Positions 15,518 to 24,618 of a stretch of DNA of 64,000 nucleotides are shown here, piece after piece. Location of the stretch: positions 327,133 to 391,132 of the forward strand of contig NZ_NSDM01000008.1 in the NCBI RefSeq assembly GCF_030852425.1. Reading direction: 5' to 3'. The DNA is from Saccharothrix longispora (lineage in GTDB: Bacteria; Actinomycetota; Actinomycetes; Mycobacteriales; Pseudonocardiaceae). How positions within the stretch are numbered: the first letter of the stretch is position 1; every line of letters starts with the position of its first letter. The notes under the pieces were generated by a model. That model had not been told where the DNA came from. It worked only from the letters and a program-made list of their open reading frames with translations, and did no database searches. The position numbers and the translations under genes were made by a program.

Positions 15518-16030
15518 TTACCGCGACCTGTCCACGCGGTAGCTGGCGCGGTTGCCCAGCCACGCCGCCCCCAGTTCGCCCATCACCAGCGAGTCGTGCC
15601 GCAGCACGCGCTCGTCGTGCCACTGCGCGGCCTTCGGCGCGGTCGCGAGCATCCGCTGCCGGGCCGCCGAGCTGAACTCCACCAGCGCGTCGAGCGCCTC
15701 GTCCACCTCGTCCGCGGCCAGCGGGCGCGGTAACCCGTGACCGGGCAGGGCGAGCGCGGTGCCGGTGAACGTCGCCGACGTGCCGAAGTCCCGCGCCAAC
15801 TGGTGCTCCACCGACTCGGCGTTGCGCTGCCGCTGTCGCCACCGCCCGTCCACCGCGCCCAGCCGCAGGCCGAGCAGCCGGGCCAGGCACAGCCCCGACC
15901 AGACCAGCTTCAGCGCCTCGGGCGCGTCGAGCGGTCCGGCTCGCAGGTCCTCGGAGATCCCTCTCAGGAGGGCGGGCGTCACGGTCTCGGCAGACGTGTC
16001 GCCGGGTGTGTCGGGGCTCACGCGGGCCAT
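15518..16030 (-). CDS. hypothetical protein
   Basis: I do not recognise this 170-residue protein. It is soluble, mostly helical in composition, with no signal peptide or membrane segment. Noticeable stretches are PLDAPEALKLVWSGLCLARLLGL (hydrophobic helix, about residues 41-63), RWRQRQRNAESVEHQLARDFG and AADEVDEALDALVEFSSAARQ. Third-position GC is as high as in its neighbours, which supports it being coding. The ATG at 16030 is used; a GTG nine codons earlier is possible. About 215 bases without a gene separate it from the RIO kinase, and 90 bases from yaaA upstream. No function is proposed. Confidence 0.6.
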   Translation of the reverse strand: MARVSPDTPGDTSAETVTPALLRGISEDLRAGPLDAPEALKLVWSGLCLARLLGLRLGAVDGRWRQRQRNAESVEHQLARDFGTSATFTGTALALPGHGLPRPLAADEVDEALDALVEFSSAARQRMLATAPKAAQWHDERVLRHDSLVMGELGAAWLGNRASYRVDRSR

Positions 16031-16120
16031 TCTGGCACCTGTGTCACCAGCGGTCACAAGTCGCCGCGCTCCGTCACGCGTTCGGCGGGCGACTCCGGGG
16101 GAGGACCGCGGGGGCCGCGC

Positions 16121-16867
16121 TCACCCGCCCGCCCCGACGACGAGGTCCGCCGTCGCCGGCCCGGTCACCTCGACCCGCAGGCCGGCCCGCACCGCGACCC
16201 TGGCCAGCGCCCGCAGGTCGCCCGGCTCGGCGCGCGACTTCACCAGCGCGCGTGCGAGCCGGCCCTTGTGGGCCTTGTTGAAGTGGCTGACCGCGACCCG
16301 CCGCCCGCCCTCGCCCTCGGTGACCACCCGGACCACCGCCGCGCCGGGCACCCGGGCCAGCGAGTTGTACGGGCTCGACCGCAGGTCCACCACGAACCCG
16401 CCGCCCGCCAGCACGGGCTCCAGCGCGGGCCGCCACAGCGCGCCCAGCGGGCCCACCGACGGCAGCGCGCTGCCGCCCGACAGCCGGTAGGCCGGGATCG
16501 GGTCGCCGCCGCCGACCAGCCCGAACAGCGCCGAGGCCACCGCCAGCCGCCCGAACGCCCGCGCCCGCTCGGCCCTGGTGAACGAGTCGAGCGCGAGCGC
16601 GTCGTACAGCACACCGGTGTACCGGGCGAGCGCGGGCATCGTCGGAGACCCGCGCAGCCGGGCGTTGCGCTCCACCTCCCCGACCTGCCGCTCGGACAGC
16701 CCGAGCGCGGCCAGGGCGGCGGGCACGTCGGCCGCCAGGTCGACGAGGGCGTCCACCAGCTTCGCCCGCACCGGCGTCAGCTCGGGGTGCGAGAGCAGGT
16801 CGAGGTCGAGCGGCGCGCCGGAACCACCGACGGCCTTGGTCTCCGACGGGGGGAGCAGCACCAGCAC
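16121..16867 (-). CDS. yaaA: YaaA-family peroxide stress protein
   Basis: The 248-residue protein matches the YaaA/DUF328 family. The N-terminus [10 protein letters not shown] is diagnostic. Further family segments are [10 protein letters not shown] (about residues 82-91), [11 protein letters not shown] and [15 protein letters not shown] (near the C-terminal third). In Escherichia coli YaaA lowers free intracellular iron and protects DNA during hydrogen peroxide stress, and it binds DNA. The GTG start at 16867 is supported by a TAGGCT element eight bases upstream on this strand, indicating a leaderless mRNA. It is divergent from proS with about 120 bases between them. Confidence 0.9.
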   Translation of the reverse strand: MLVLLPPSETKAVGGSGAPLDLDLLSHPELTPVRAKLVDALVDLAADVPAALAALGLSERQVGEVERNARLRGSPTMPALARYTGVLYDALALDSFTRAERARAFGRLAVASALFGLVGGGDPIPAYRLSGGSALPSVGPLGALWRPALEPVLAGGGFVVDLRSSPYNSLARVPGAAVVRVVTEGEGGRRVAVSHFNKAHKGRLARALVKSRAEPGDLRALARVAVRAGLRVEVTGPATADLVVGAGG

Positions 16868-16875
16868 GACCGGGC

Positions 16876-16881
16876 AGCCTA
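16876..16881 (-). promoter_or_regulatory. -10 element TAGGCT for yaaA, leaderless start
   Basis: TAGGCT on the minus strand ends eight bases before the GTG at 16867. Confidence 0.5.
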
Positions 16882-16946
16882 GTGCCCCGCCGCCCGGACG
16901 CCGGGCACGAGGCGGAACCCGTTGGAACTGGGCAGACGCCGTTCAC

Positions 16947-16952
16947 TACCCT
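16947..16952 (+). promoter_or_regulatory. -10 element for proS
   Basis: TACCCT, with TTGGAA at 16922-16927 as a weak -35 (19-base spacing). It implies a short leader of roughly 30 bases that carries the GAGGAG ribosome site of proS. Confidence 0.4.
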
Positions 16953-16986
16953 GGCCGGACCACCAGCGCCACGAGGAGCACCCACC

Positions 16987-18729
16987 GTGATCACGAGGAT
17001 GTCGTCGCTGTTCCTGCGCACCCTGCGCGAGGACCCGGCCGACGCCGAAGTCCCCAGCCACAAGCTGCTGGTCCGCGCCGGGTACGTCCGGCGGGTCGCA
17101 CCGGGCGGCTACTCGTGGCTGCCGCTGGGGCTGCGGGTGCTGCGCAACATCGAGCAGGTGGTGCGCGAGGAGATGGACGCCTTCGGCGCGCAGGAGATCC
17201 AGTTCCCCGCGCTGCTGCCGAAGGAGCCCTACGAGGCCACCAACCGGTGGACCGAGTACGGCCCCAACATCTTCCGCCTCAAGGACCGCAAGGGCGCCGA
17301 CTACCTGCTCGGCCCCACGCACGAGGAGCTGTTCGCCCTCACCGTGAAGGGCGAGTACTCCTCCTACAAGGACTACCCGGTCACGCTCTACCAGATCCAG
17401 ACCAAGTACCGCGACGAGGCGCGTCCCCGCGCGGGCATCCTGCGCGGGCGCGAGTTCGTCATGAAGGACTCGTACTCGTTCGACCTCACCGACGAGGGCC
17501 TGGCCCACTCGTACCGGCAGCACCGCGACGCCTACATCCGCATCTTCGACCGGCTGGGCATGGAGTACGTGATCGTCTCCGCCACGTCGGGCGCGATGGG
17601 CGGCTCGGCGTCCGAGGAGTTCCTGGCGGTCGCGCCCACCGGCGAGGACACCTTCGTGCGCAGCACGGAGTCCGGCTACGCGGCGAACGTCGAGGCGGTC
17701 ACCACGCCCGCGCCCCCCGAGCAGGACCCGGCGACCAAGCCCGGGGCGCAGGTCCACCACACGCCCGACACGCCGACCATCGAGAGCCTGGTCGCGTTCC
17801 TCAACGCCAACACCGACCGCGCCTTCACCGCCGCGGACACCCTCAAGAACGTCCTGGTGAAGACCAGGGTCCCCGGCGGCGACTGGGAGCTGCTGGCGAT
17901 CGGCCTGCCCGGCGACCGCGAGGTGGACTTCAAGCGCCTGGAGGCGGCGCTGGAGCCCGCCGAGATCGCGATGCTGGAGGACAAGGACTTCGCCCGCAAC
18001 GCGTTCCTGGTCAAGGGCTACATCGGTCCGGCCGCTCTCCAGGCCAACGGCGTGAGGTACCTGACCGACCCGCGGGTCGTGCGCGGCACGGCGTGGGTGA
18101 CCGGCGCGGACAAGGCCGACCACCACGTGGTGGACCTGGTCGCGGGCCGCGACTTCACCCCCGACGGCGTGATCGACGTCGCCGAGGTCCGCGAGGGCGA
18201 CCCGTCGCCCGACGGCCGGGGCGTGCTGGTGGCCGCGCGCGGCATCGAGATCGGGCACATCTTCCAGCTCGGCCGCAAGTACGCCGACGCGTTCCAGCTC
18301 GACGCGCTGGGCCCGGACAGCAGGCCCGTCCGCATCACCATGGGCTCCTACGGCATCGGCGTGTCCCGCCTGGTCGCGGCCATCGCCGAGCAGAGCCACG
18401 ACGAGCGAGGCCTGATCTGGCCCCGCAACGTGGCGCCGTACGACGTGCACGTGGTCGTCGCGGGCAAGGACGAGACCCTGCTCGCCGGCGGGGAGAAGCT
18501 GGCCGCCGAGCTGTCCGCGCGGGGGGTGAAGGTGCTGCTGGACGACCGCAAGGCCAGCCCCGGCGTGAAGTTCGCCGACGCCGAGCTGATCGGCGTGCCC
18601 ACGATCCTCGTGGTGGGCCGCGGCCTGGCGAACGGCGTGGTCGAGGTCAAGGACCGCCGCTCCGGCGAGCGCGTCGAGGTGCCGGTGGACGGCGCCGTGC
18701 AGCACCTCGTCGACGTCGTGAAGGGCTAG
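16987..18729 (+). CDS. proS: prolyl-tRNA synthetase
   Basis: This 580-residue class II synthetase charges tRNA(Pro). Motif 1 lies near the N-terminus ([17 protein letters not shown]), motif 2 is [17 protein letters not shown] and motif 3 is [14 protein letters not shown] (about residues 447-460). The insertion between motifs 2 and 3 (about 230-395) is the bacterial YbaK-like editing domain that removes mischarged alanine. The C-terminus holds the anticodon-binding domain. The GTG at 16987 gives [15 protein letters not shown], matching the mycobacterial N-terminus exactly in type; GAGGAG lies about nine bases upstream. It converges on the HAD gene with only one base between stops. Confidence 0.97.
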   Translation: MITRMSSLFLRTLREDPADAEVPSHKLLVRAGYVRRVAPGGYSWLPLGLRVLRNIEQVVREEMDAFGAQEIQFPALLPKEPYEATNRWTEYGPNIFRLKDRKGADYLLGPTHEELFALTVKGEYSSYKDYPVTLYQIQTKYRDEARPRAGILRGREFVMKDSYSFDLTDEGLAHSYRQHRDAYIRIFDRLGMEYVIVSATSGAMGGSASEEFLAVAPTGEDTFVRSTESGYAANVEAVTTPAPPEQDPATKPGAQVHHTPDTPTIESLVAFLNANTDRAFTAADTLKNVLVKTRVPGGDWELLAIGLPGDREVDFKRLEAALEPAEIAMLEDKDFARNAFLVKGYIGPAALQANGVRYLTDPRVVRGTAWVTGADKADHHVVDLVAGRDFTPDGVIDVAEVREGDPSPDGRGVLVAARGIEIGHIFQLGRKYADAFQLDALGPDSRPVRITMGSYGIGVSRLVAAIAEQSHDERGLIWPRNVAPYDVHVVVAGKDETLLAGGEKLAAELSARGVKVLLDDRKASPGVKFADAELIGVPTILVVGRGLANGVVEVKDRRSGERVEVPVDGAVQHLVDVVKG

Positions 18730-18730
18730 G

Positions 18731-19411
18731 TCAGGGGAGGACGGCCGCCAGCACGGCGCCCGTGTCGGACAGGTCGGCGAGCACCACGTGCGCGCCGGCC
18801 TCCCGCAGCTCCTCCGCGCTGCTGCGGCCCGTCGCCACGCCCACGGCGACGGCGTCGTGGTGCAGCGCGGCCCGCACGTCGTGCGGCGTGTCCCCGACGA
18901 CCACGGCGCGGAACTCGCGGCCGTGCTTGGCCGACGCCAACCGCACGGCCTCCAGCACCAGCTCGGGCCGGTGCTCGGACAGCCTGCCGTAGCCGCCGAT
19001 GTCGAAGTCCAGGTGCTCGTCCAGGCCGAACGGGGCGAGCTTGAACCGGGCGATCTCCACCAGGTTCCCGGTCACCAGGGTCTGCACGACGTCGTCGCGC
19101 CGGGCGAGTGCCCGCACCACCTCCAGCGCACCGGGCAGCGCCCGGCCGCGCTCGGTCAGCAGCCCGTGCTCCCGCCGCGCCGCGTCGATCAGCTCGGCGT
19201 GCAGCCGGGTGATCAGCTCCTCGGTGGCCTCCAGTTCGTGCAGCGCCAGCAGCTCCAGCGTGATGGCGCGCTCGGTGCGCCCGGCGAAGTCCGGCTCGCG
19301 CACCATGTCCAGGCCGGCCGCCGCGCGCAGCGCCGTCCGGTACCAGTCGACGCCGAGCCCGCCCGCGTCGACCAGGGTGCGGTCGATGTCCCACAGCACC
19401 AGCGTGTTCAC
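18731..19411 (-). CDS. HAD-superfamily hydrolase
   Basis: The 226-residue protein is a phosphoglycolate-phosphatase-like HAD hydrolase. Motif I is LWDIDRTL (D8, D10), motif II the TGN in TLVTGN, the motif III lysine lies in a helix soon after, and motif IV is VVGDTPHD. The helical cap between residues about 15 and 85 is of the C1 type. The substrate cannot be told from sequence. The GTG start overlaps the upstream gene's stop as GTGA, so it is the last gene of a three-gene minus-strand operon with two membrane-anchored proteins. It runs convergently into proS with no terminator between. Confidence 0.88.
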   Translation of the reverse strand: MNTLVLWDIDRTLVDAGGLGVDWYRTALRAAAGLDMVREPDFAGRTERAITLELLALHELEATEELITRLHAELIDAARREHGLLTERGRALPGALEVVRALARRDDVVQTLVTGNLVEIARFKLAPFGLDEHLDFDIGGYGRLSEHRPELVLEAVRLASAKHGREFRAVVVGDTPHDVRAALHHDAVAVGVATGRSSAEELREAGAHVVLADLSDTGAVLAAVLP

Positions 19412-20091
19412 GGCAGCCGCACACTCCCCAGGATGCGTTCCACGTCGTCCTCCGACGGTCCCTCGGCCACGTGCGGGCCGCCCTCGGCGACGTTGAGGGC
19501 GAACACCGCCACCTCGCCGCCGTTGCGCAGCGCCACCGCCGTGATCCTCGCCTTCGGCGCGAAGCAGGCGTTCGCCGCCTCCGGCGTCACCTCGACGCTC
19601 ACCACGACCCGGTCGCCGTCGCCCTCGACCCGCGGGTCGCCGATCGTCGGCGGGGCGCCGTCCACCGTGTAGCCGCTCGCCGCGAGCCGGTTCACCAGTT
19701 CGGTGCCGACCTGCCCGGGGTCGTCCTCCACGAGCGACCCGGCGACGGCCTGGGCCTGGATCATGTTCCGCCCCTGGCACTCGAACGGCCGCGACACGTA
19801 CGACGAGCCCAGCGCGATCCGCCCGGACGCGCCGCCGCCCTGCGACTCCCAGTCCGGCGGCAGCTCGTAGACCACCCCGGATCGGGGGTCCTCCACGACC
19901 TGCCACGGGGGAGCCTCGGGGGACGACGACGACGGGGCGGCGGGCTCGTCACCGGAGCCCGCCGCGACCAGGGCCACCGCGCCGCCCGCCGCGAGCACGC
20001 CGACGACGCCGAGCGCCACCCACAGCGGCGCGCGGTTCGGCTTCCGAGGGGGCGGTGGGGGCTGGTAGACCCCGAAACCGGTGTAGCTCAC
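19408..20091 (-). CDS. membrane-anchored extracytoplasmic protein, paralogue of the next gene upstream
   Basis: The 227-residue protein has a short cytoplasmic tail rich in proline (YQPPPPPRKP), one membrane segment (LWVALGVVGVLAAGGAVAL, about residues 25-43), a Ser/Pro linker, and an outside domain. The outside domain holds GVVYELPPDWES, FECQGRNMIQAQAV and ANACFAPKA, with two cysteines likely to form a disulphide. It resembles the protein encoded at 20088-21035 in layout and in the pattern YxxPxxW, CxGxN and a second cysteine before a short strand, so the two look like tandem duplicates. Function is unknown. GTG start; four-base overlaps on both sides show tight coupling. Confidence 0.75.
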   Translation of the reverse strand: MSYTGFGVYQPPPPPRKPNRAPLWVALGVVGVLAAGGAVALVAAGSGDEPAAPSSSSPEAPPWQVVEDPRSGVVYELPPDWESQGGGASGRIALGSSYVSRPFECQGRNMIQAQAVAGSLVEDDPGQVGTELVNRLAASGYTVDGAPPTIGDPRVEGDGDRVVVSVEVTPEAANACFAPKARITAVALRNGGEVAVFALNVAEGGPHVAEGPSEDDVERILGSVRLP

Positions 20092-21035
20092 CGGGCCAGC
20101 GGCTTCACGGAGTCCACCATGGCCTGGAGGTCGGCCTCGGTGGGCGGCGCGGGCTGGGCGGGACCGCCCTCCAGGTCGCCGTTGGCCATGAACACGTGGA
20201 AGCCGGGGTCGCCCCGGAGCACGAGGACCTTCACCATGCCCTTGGTGGCCAGGCACTCGTCGCCCGAGGTGGTGATGGTCGCGTCGACCTGCACGCCCTC
20301 GACCTCGCCCGCCAGCTTCACCGGCCTCGGTTCGCCGAGCTTCACCTCGAACCGCGGCGCCGAGTTGTAGAACTGGGTGCCGAGCCTCTGCGCGAAGTCC
20401 TTGGCCACCGCCGCCAGGTCGCCCGCCGGCACGACCACGCCGCCCGCGCCGCCGCGGGTGAACCCGTTGCCGCCGCAGTCGTAGGCGCCGGTCAGGGTGA
20501 GGCCGGTGAGCTTCACCCCGTCCAGGCCCTCGACGTTCGCCGACCCCGCCGCGGGGGACCAGCCCTTGGGCACGTCGTAGCTGTAGGACAGGGCGGGCAC
20601 GGGCAGGCAGTTCCAGTCCCGCTTCGCCGCCTCGCACGACGGCCCGGCCTCGGTCGTCCGCGTCGTGGTGGGGGCGGACGACCGGGTGGTCGTCGTGGTC
20701 GGCGCGCTGCTCGACGTCTGCGCGACCGGCGTGGACCCGGACCGGGTCACGAAGAACGCCGTCAACCCGCCGGCGAGGAGCACCACCGCGGCGACCGCGA
20801 CGGCGATCCACACCTTCGTCCGGTCCTTGCGCGGCGGCTCGTCCCCGCCGGAGAACACGCCGAGCCCGCCGTAGGACCCGAAGCCCTGCTGCGGGTACTC
20901 CTGCTGCGGGTACCCGCCGTACGGCGGTTGCTGCGGTTGCGGCTGCTGCCGGCCCCAGTCGCCCTGGTTGGACTGGCCGCCCCAGCCGGTCTGCCCGTCA
21001 CCTGGGTACGTCACCGGTGAACCGTACCCCGACAC
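20088..21035 (-). CDS. membrane-anchored extracytoplasmic protein with Gln/Pro/Tyr-rich tail
   Basis: The 315-residue protein begins with a low-complexity cytoplasmic tail rich in Gln, Pro, Gly and Tyr (about residues 1-60). A single membrane helix follows ([22 protein letters not shown], about 74-95, read in parts), then a Ser/Thr linker and a 180-residue outside domain. The domain has SYDVPKGWSP, AYDCGGNGF and SGDECLATKG, with three to four cysteines. It is paralogous to the downstream gene. Such architecture is frequent in actinomycetes next to regulatory or cell-wall genes; the role here is unknown. The GTG at 21035 is used; a GTG at 21014 is an alternative. It is the first gene of its operon. 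Confidence 0.75.
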   Translation of the reverse strand: MSGYGSPVTYPGDGQTGWGGQSNQGDWGRQQPQPQQPPYGGYPQQEYPQQGFGSYGGLGVFSGGDEPPRKDRTKVWIAVAVAAVVLLAGGLTAFFVTRSGSTPVAQTSSSAPTTTTTRSSAPTTTRTTEAGPSCEAAKRDWNCLPVPALSYSYDVPKGWSPAAGSANVEGLDGVKLTGLTLTGAYDCGGNGFTRGGAGGVVVPAGDLAAVAKDFAQRLGTQFYNSAPRFEVKLGEPRPVKLAGEVEGVQVDATITTSGDECLATKGMVKVLVLRGDPGFHVFMANGDLEGGPAQPAPPTEADLQAMVDSVKPLAR

Positions 21036-21054
21036 CGCCGGCAGGGAGGCCGGG

Positions 21055-21462
21055 TCACCCCGGCAGGAAGCTCAACCGCACCGTGCGCACGGGGTTGTCG
21101 ACGTTGGTGTCCACCAGGCACACCGACTGCCACGTGCCGAGCGCGAGCACGCCGCCCAGCACCGGGATGGTCGCGTACGGCGCCACGAGGGCGGGCAGCA
21201 CGTGGTCGCGGCCGTGCCCGGGCGTCCCGTGCCGGTGCCGCCACCGGCCGTCGGCGGGGAGCAGGTCCTCCAGCGCGGCCAGCAGGTCGTCGTCGCTGCC
21301 CGCCCCGGTCTCCAGCACGGCGAGGCCCGCGGTGGCGTGCGGCACCCACACGTGCAGCAGGCCGTCGCCGTCGACGTCGGCCAGGAACTCCTCGCACGCC
21401 CGCGTCAGGTCGTGGACGACCCGCTCGGACCCGGTGCGGACCTCGATCTCTTCGCTGCGCAT
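21055..21462 (-). CDS. YjbQ/UPF0047 family protein
   Basis: This 135-residue protein belongs to the small UPF0047 (YjbQ) family, which forms a trimeric beta-barrel. Some members complement thiamin phosphate synthase mutants, but the true role is uncertain. The family segment HVWVPHATAGLAVLE (about residues 35-49) holds the conserved histidine and threonine. HGRDHVLPAL and LALGTWQSVCLVD follow, and the C-terminus VRTVRLSFLPG is typical. The ATG at 21462 gives MRSEEIEVRTG, the normal N-terminus. It lies 20 bases upstream of the membrane protein operon and may be its first gene. Its start is divergent from the SDR gene. Confidence 0.82.
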   Translation of the reverse strand: MRSEEIEVRTGSERVVHDLTRACEEFLADVDGDGLLHVWVPHATAGLAVLETGAGSDDDLLAALEDLLPADGRWRHRHGTPGHGRDHVLPALVAPYATIPVLGGVLALGTWQSVCLVDTNVDNPVRTVRLSFLPG

Positions 21463-21515
21463 GACCCCATACCTTGCCCGGAACAATGCCGGTGCGCCCG
21501 CACGGCCCGGTCGGG

Positions 21516-21521
21516 CAGGAT
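21516..21521 (+). promoter_or_regulatory. -10 element CAGGAT, leaderless start
   Basis: CAGGAT ends six bases before the GTG at 21528 of the SDR gene. Confidence 0.45.
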
Positions 21522-21527
21522 CGCGGT

Positions 21528-22304
21528 GTGATCCACACCGCGATCGTCACGGGCGCCAACCAGGGCATCGGCGCCGCCACGGCCAAGGCCCTCGCCGCCC
21601 GGGGCGTCAACGTCCTCGTCACGTTCCTGCGCTTCGCGCCCGCGCCGGACCCGAGCACCCCGCCCGAGTACTTCGCCGCCCGCGAGTCGGACGCCGACCA
21701 CGTCGTCGCCGCCATCACCGAGGCGGGCGGCCGGGCCCACGCCGTCGAGGCCGACCTGGCCGACCCCCTCGTGCCCGCCCGGCTGTTCGACGTCGCCGAG
21801 CACGTCTTCGGGCCGGTCGACATCCTGGTCAACAACGCCTCCAGTTGGGTGCAGGACACGTTCCTGGCCGCCGAGACCGACCAGTTCGGCCGCGTGCTGC
21901 GCGCCGTGACGCCCCAGACGTTCGACGCGCAGTTCGCCGTGGACGCCCGCGCGGGGGCCCTGATGATCTCCGAGTTCGCCCGCAGGCACATCGCGCGCGG
22001 CGGCAACTGGGGCCGCATCGTCGGCCTCACCTCCGGCGGCCCCCTCGGGTTCCCGAGCGAGGTCACGTACGGCGCGGCCAAGGCGGCGCTCGACAACTAC
22101 GCCATGTCCGCCGCCGCCGAGCTGTGGCCGCACGGCATCACGTCGAACGTCGTGAAACCGGGCGTCACCGACACCGGCTGGGTCAACGACGCGGTGCGCG
22201 CGCAGCACGACGTCTCGCAGCCCGAGGACGTGGCCGGGGTCGTCGCCTTCCTCTGCTCCGACGAGGCGGCGAAAGTGACGAAGAACGTCATCACGCTGCA
22301 CTGA
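21528..22304 (+). CDS. short-chain dehydrogenase/reductase
   Basis: The 258-residue protein is a classical SDR. It has the nucleotide-binding TGANQGIGAATA (about residues 8-19), VNNAS (101-105), the catalytic serine in GLTSGG (S169), and the Tyr/Lys pair in YGAAKAALDN (Y181, K185). The C-terminal VAFLCSDEAAKVTKNVITL is like that of FabG-type 3-oxoacyl-ACP reductases. NADPH preference is likely but not certain, and the substrate is unknown. A modest hairpin (ACCGGC/GCCGGT, 22305-22323) follows the stop. The next gene has its own -10 element, so these are probably separate transcripts. Confidence 0.9.
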   Translation: MIHTAIVTGANQGIGAATAKALAARGVNVLVTFLRFAPAPDPSTPPEYFAARESDADHVVAAITEAGGRAHAVEADLADPLVPARLFDVAEHVFGPVDILVNNASSWVQDTFLAAETDQFGRVLRAVTPQTFDAQFAVDARAGALMISEFARRHIARGGNWGRIVGLTSGGPLGFPSEVTYGAAKAALDNYAMSAAAELWPHGITSNVVKPGVTDTGWVNDAVRAQHDVSQPEDVAGVVAFLCSDEAAKVTKNVITLH

Positions 22305-22322
22305 CCGGCTCCTACCCGCCGG

Positions 22323-22328
22323 TAACAT
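22323..22328 (+). promoter_or_regulatory. -10 element TAACAT, leaderless start
   Basis: TAACAT ends eight bases before the GTG at 22337. Confidence 0.45.
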
Positions 22329-22336
22329 GGCTGCGC

Positions 22337-22819
22337 GTGAAGGCATCGCACCTCCGCCGGGGCATGAACCTGTGGCCGCCGTTCCTGTTCGCCGGCATCC
22401 GCGTCGTGGAGCTGTCCGACGACTACCGCCGCGCCAGGGTCCGCCTGCGCATGCACCGGTGGAACCGCAACTACGTGGGCACCCACTTCGGCGGCTCGCT
22501 GTTCGCCATGACCGACCCGTTCTGGATGCTGCTCGTCCTGCACCACCTGGGCCGCGAGCACCTCGTGTGGGACAAGGCGGGCGAGATCGAGTTCGTCACG
22601 CCCGGCCGGGGCACCGTCACCGCCGAGTTCCGCCTCACCGACGAGCACCTCGACGAGATCCGCTCGCGGACCGCCGACGGCGGCAAGGCGCTGGTCTGGT
22701 TCGAGACCGACGTCGTCGACGAGACCGGCGCCGTCGTCGCCCGCACCCGCAAGCAGGTCTACGCCCGGCGCAAGCGGCGCGGGAACCCGGTGGACGCCGA
22801 CGCGCCCCGGGCCGTCTGA
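22337..22819 (+). CDS. DUF4442 hot-dog-fold thioesterase-like protein
   Basis: The 160-residue product fits the DUF4442 group of hot-dog-fold proteins, related to acyl-CoA thioesterases. Typical segments are MNLWPPFLFAGIRVVELSDDYRRA (about residues 10-33, in two parts), NRNYVGTHFGGSLFAMTDPFWML with the long central helix, and EFVTPGRGTVTAEFRL. The THFGG turn at the start of the helix is the equivalent of the thioesterase active-site region. No substrate can be named. The stop is seven bases before the aminotransferase start, so the two are probably cotranscribed. Confidence 0.8.
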   Translation: MKASHLRRGMNLWPPFLFAGIRVVELSDDYRRARVRLRMHRWNRNYVGTHFGGSLFAMTDPFWMLLVLHHLGREHLVWDKAGEIEFVTPGRGTVTAEFRLTDEHLDEIRSRTADGGKALVWFETDVVDETGAVVARTRKQVYARRKRRGNPVDADAPRAV

Positions 22820-22826
22820 TGACCGC

Positions 22827-23834
22827 ATGCGCGAAGCCTTCGGAACGACCTTCGACGTCCCCCTCGGCTACCTGAACACCGCGTCCGTCGGCGTGCCGCC
22901 CGCCCCCACCGCGGCCGCCGTCGCCGACGCGGTGCGCCGCTGGTCCACCGGTCTGGACAACGGCGGCACGGCCGACCCGCACGTCACCGCCGCCCGCCGC
23001 GCGTTCGGCCGCCTCGTCGGCGTCCCCGGCGACCGCGTCGCGTCCGGCGCCTCCGTGTCCCAGCTCGTCGCCCTGGTCGCCGCGAGCGTCCCGCCGACCA
23101 CCTCGGTCCTCGTCGCGAGGGGCGACTTCACCAGCCTCACCTTCCCCTTCGCGGCCCACGGCCTGCGGATCACCGAAGTCGACCTCGACGACGTCCCCGC
23201 CCACGCCCCCCGGCACGACCTGGTCGCGGTGAGCGTCGTCCAGTCCGCCGACGGCCGCGCCGTGGACCTCGACGCCCTGCGCGCGGCCGGCACCCCGGTC
23301 CTCCTCGACGCCACCCAGGCGGTCGGCTGGACCCCGCTCGACCTGGGGTGGGCCGACTGGGTCGTCGCCGCCGGCTACAAGTTCCTGATGGCCCCGCGCG
23401 GCTGCGCCTGGCTGGCCTGCTCACCGGCCGCGCTGGCCCGCACCACCCCCGCCGCCGCCAACTGGTACGCGGGCGACGACCCCTGGACCTCGGTCTACGG
23501 CCTCCCGCTGCGCCTGGCCCCGGACGCCCGGCGGCTGGACCTGTCCCCGGTCTGGCTGTCCCAGTTCGGTGCCGCCGAGTCCCTGCCCTACCTGGCCGGG
23601 CTGGACCTCGGCGAGGTCCGCGAGCACGCCGTGGGCCTGGCGAACGACCTGCTCACGGCCCTCGACCTGCCCCCGGCGCCCAGCCCGATCGTCTCCCTCG
23701 GCCTGCCCGGCGCGGCGGAGAAGCTGGCCGCCGCGGGCGTCCGCTCCAGCGTCCGGGCCGGTCGGGTCCGCCTCGCGTTCCACCTCTACAACACCGCCGA
23801 GGACGTCGACGCGGTGCTCGCGGCGCTCCGCTGA
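22827..23834 (+). CDS. class V aminotransferase family protein
   Basis: The 335-residue PLP enzyme belongs to the fold type I, class V group (cysteine desulfurase, kynureninase and isopenicillin N epimerase relatives). The PLP-ring aspartate is in LLDATQAVGW (D161) and the Schiff-base lysine in AAGYKFLMAPRG (K185). The N-terminal YLNTASVGVPP is the usual substrate-pocket start. The catalytic cysteine loop of cysteine desulfurases is absent, so a desulfurase role is unlikely. The protein is about 40-50 residues shorter than most class V enzymes. The exact reaction is unknown. ATG start at 22827. Confidence 0.85.
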   Translation: MREAFGTTFDVPLGYLNTASVGVPPAPTAAAVADAVRRWSTGLDNGGTADPHVTAARRAFGRLVGVPGDRVASGASVSQLVALVAASVPPTTSVLVARGDFTSLTFPFAAHGLRITEVDLDDVPAHAPRHDLVAVSVVQSADGRAVDLDALRAAGTPVLLDATQAVGWTPLDLGWADWVVAAGYKFLMAPRGCAWLACSPAALARTTPAAANWYAGDDPWTSVYGLPLRLAPDARRLDLSPVWLSQFGAAESLPYLAGLDLGEVREHAVGLANDLLTALDLPPAPSPIVSLGLPGAAEKLAAAGVRSSVRAGRVRLAFHLYNTAEDVDAVLAALR

Positions 23835-23845
23835 CGCACTTCCGT

Positions 23846-23851
23846 TACCGT
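23846..23851 (+). promoter_or_regulatory. -10 element TACCGT, leaderless start
   Basis: TACCGT ends eight bases before the GTG at 23860. Confidence 0.45.
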
Positions 23852-23859
23852 GGGTCTTC

Positions 23860-24618
23860 GTGTCGGTTCCTCCCGAATCACCCGAAGAGGTGACGCAGCG
23901 GATTCCTCCGCTCCGCCCCTCGGACACCGCCCCCCTGTGGCGGCCGTCCGAGATCGGGCAGCTGGACTCCCTGCTCAGCACACCACCGCCCGCACCCGCG
24001 TCCGCGCCACCGCCCGCGCCGGGGACGTCGCGCCGCGGCCTGCTGGTCAAGGCCGCCGGCCTGCTCGGCGTGGCGGTGGTGTCCGGCCTGGTCTGGCTGC
24101 TGGTCATGCCGAAGGACACGCCGACCGGCACGCCCACCACCACGCCCGCGCCGGCGGGGGAGTTCACCTTCGCAGAGTCGGCGCAGGCCCCGGAGCCGCT
24201 CAAGGACAGCGACTGCGCGTCCCACGCCTACGGCCAGACCAAGGCGTTCCTCACCGCGACCCCGTGCCAGCAGCTCACCCGCGGCCTGTACACGACGAGG
24301 ACACCCGACGGCGTGACGGTCTACACGTCCGTGTCGGTCGTGCGCATGAGGACCGTCGAGGACGCCACCAAGCTCAAGGACCTGACCAGCCGCGACGGCA
24401 CGGGCAACGTCAACGACCTGGTCAAGGACGGCGCGGTGAAGGTCCAGGGCCTGTCCACCCTCGGCAACGGCGGGTTCGCGGCCCAGCTCAAGGACCGCGA
24501 CCTGGTCATCATCGAGTCGGACACGATCACGCACGGCGCGAACGAGGCCGAGCACAACCGCCTCATGAAGAAGATCAGCTTCGAGGCGATGCGGCTCGCG
24601 GACGAGCTGAGGGGCTGA
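23860..24618 (+). CDS. membrane-anchored protein with proline-rich cytoplasmic tail
   Basis: The 252-residue protein has a Pro-rich N-terminal part (about residues 1-58), a membrane helix (AAGLLGVAVVSGLVWLLVM, about 66-84), a Pro/Thr linker and an outside domain of about 155 residues. The outside domain includes DCASHAYGQTKAFLTATPCQQL, giving two cysteines 19 residues apart, and RGLYTTRTPDGVTVYTSVSVVRM. I do not recognise the domain. A GTG start at 23860 is favoured by the -10 element upstream. It converges on the DUF4439 gene over a shared hairpin. Confidence 0.72.
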   Translation: MSVPPESPEEVTQRIPPLRPSDTAPLWRPSEIGQLDSLLSTPPPAPASAPPPAPGTSRRGLLVKAAGLLGVAVVSGLVWLLVMPKDTPTGTPTTTPAPAGEFTFAESAQAPEPLKDSDCASHAYGQTKAFLTATPCQQLTRGLYTTRTPDGVTVYTSVSVVRMRTVEDATKLKDLTSRDGTGNVNDLVKDGAVKVQGLSTLGNGGFAAQLKDRDLVIIESDTITHGANEAEHNRLMKKISFEAMRLADELRG

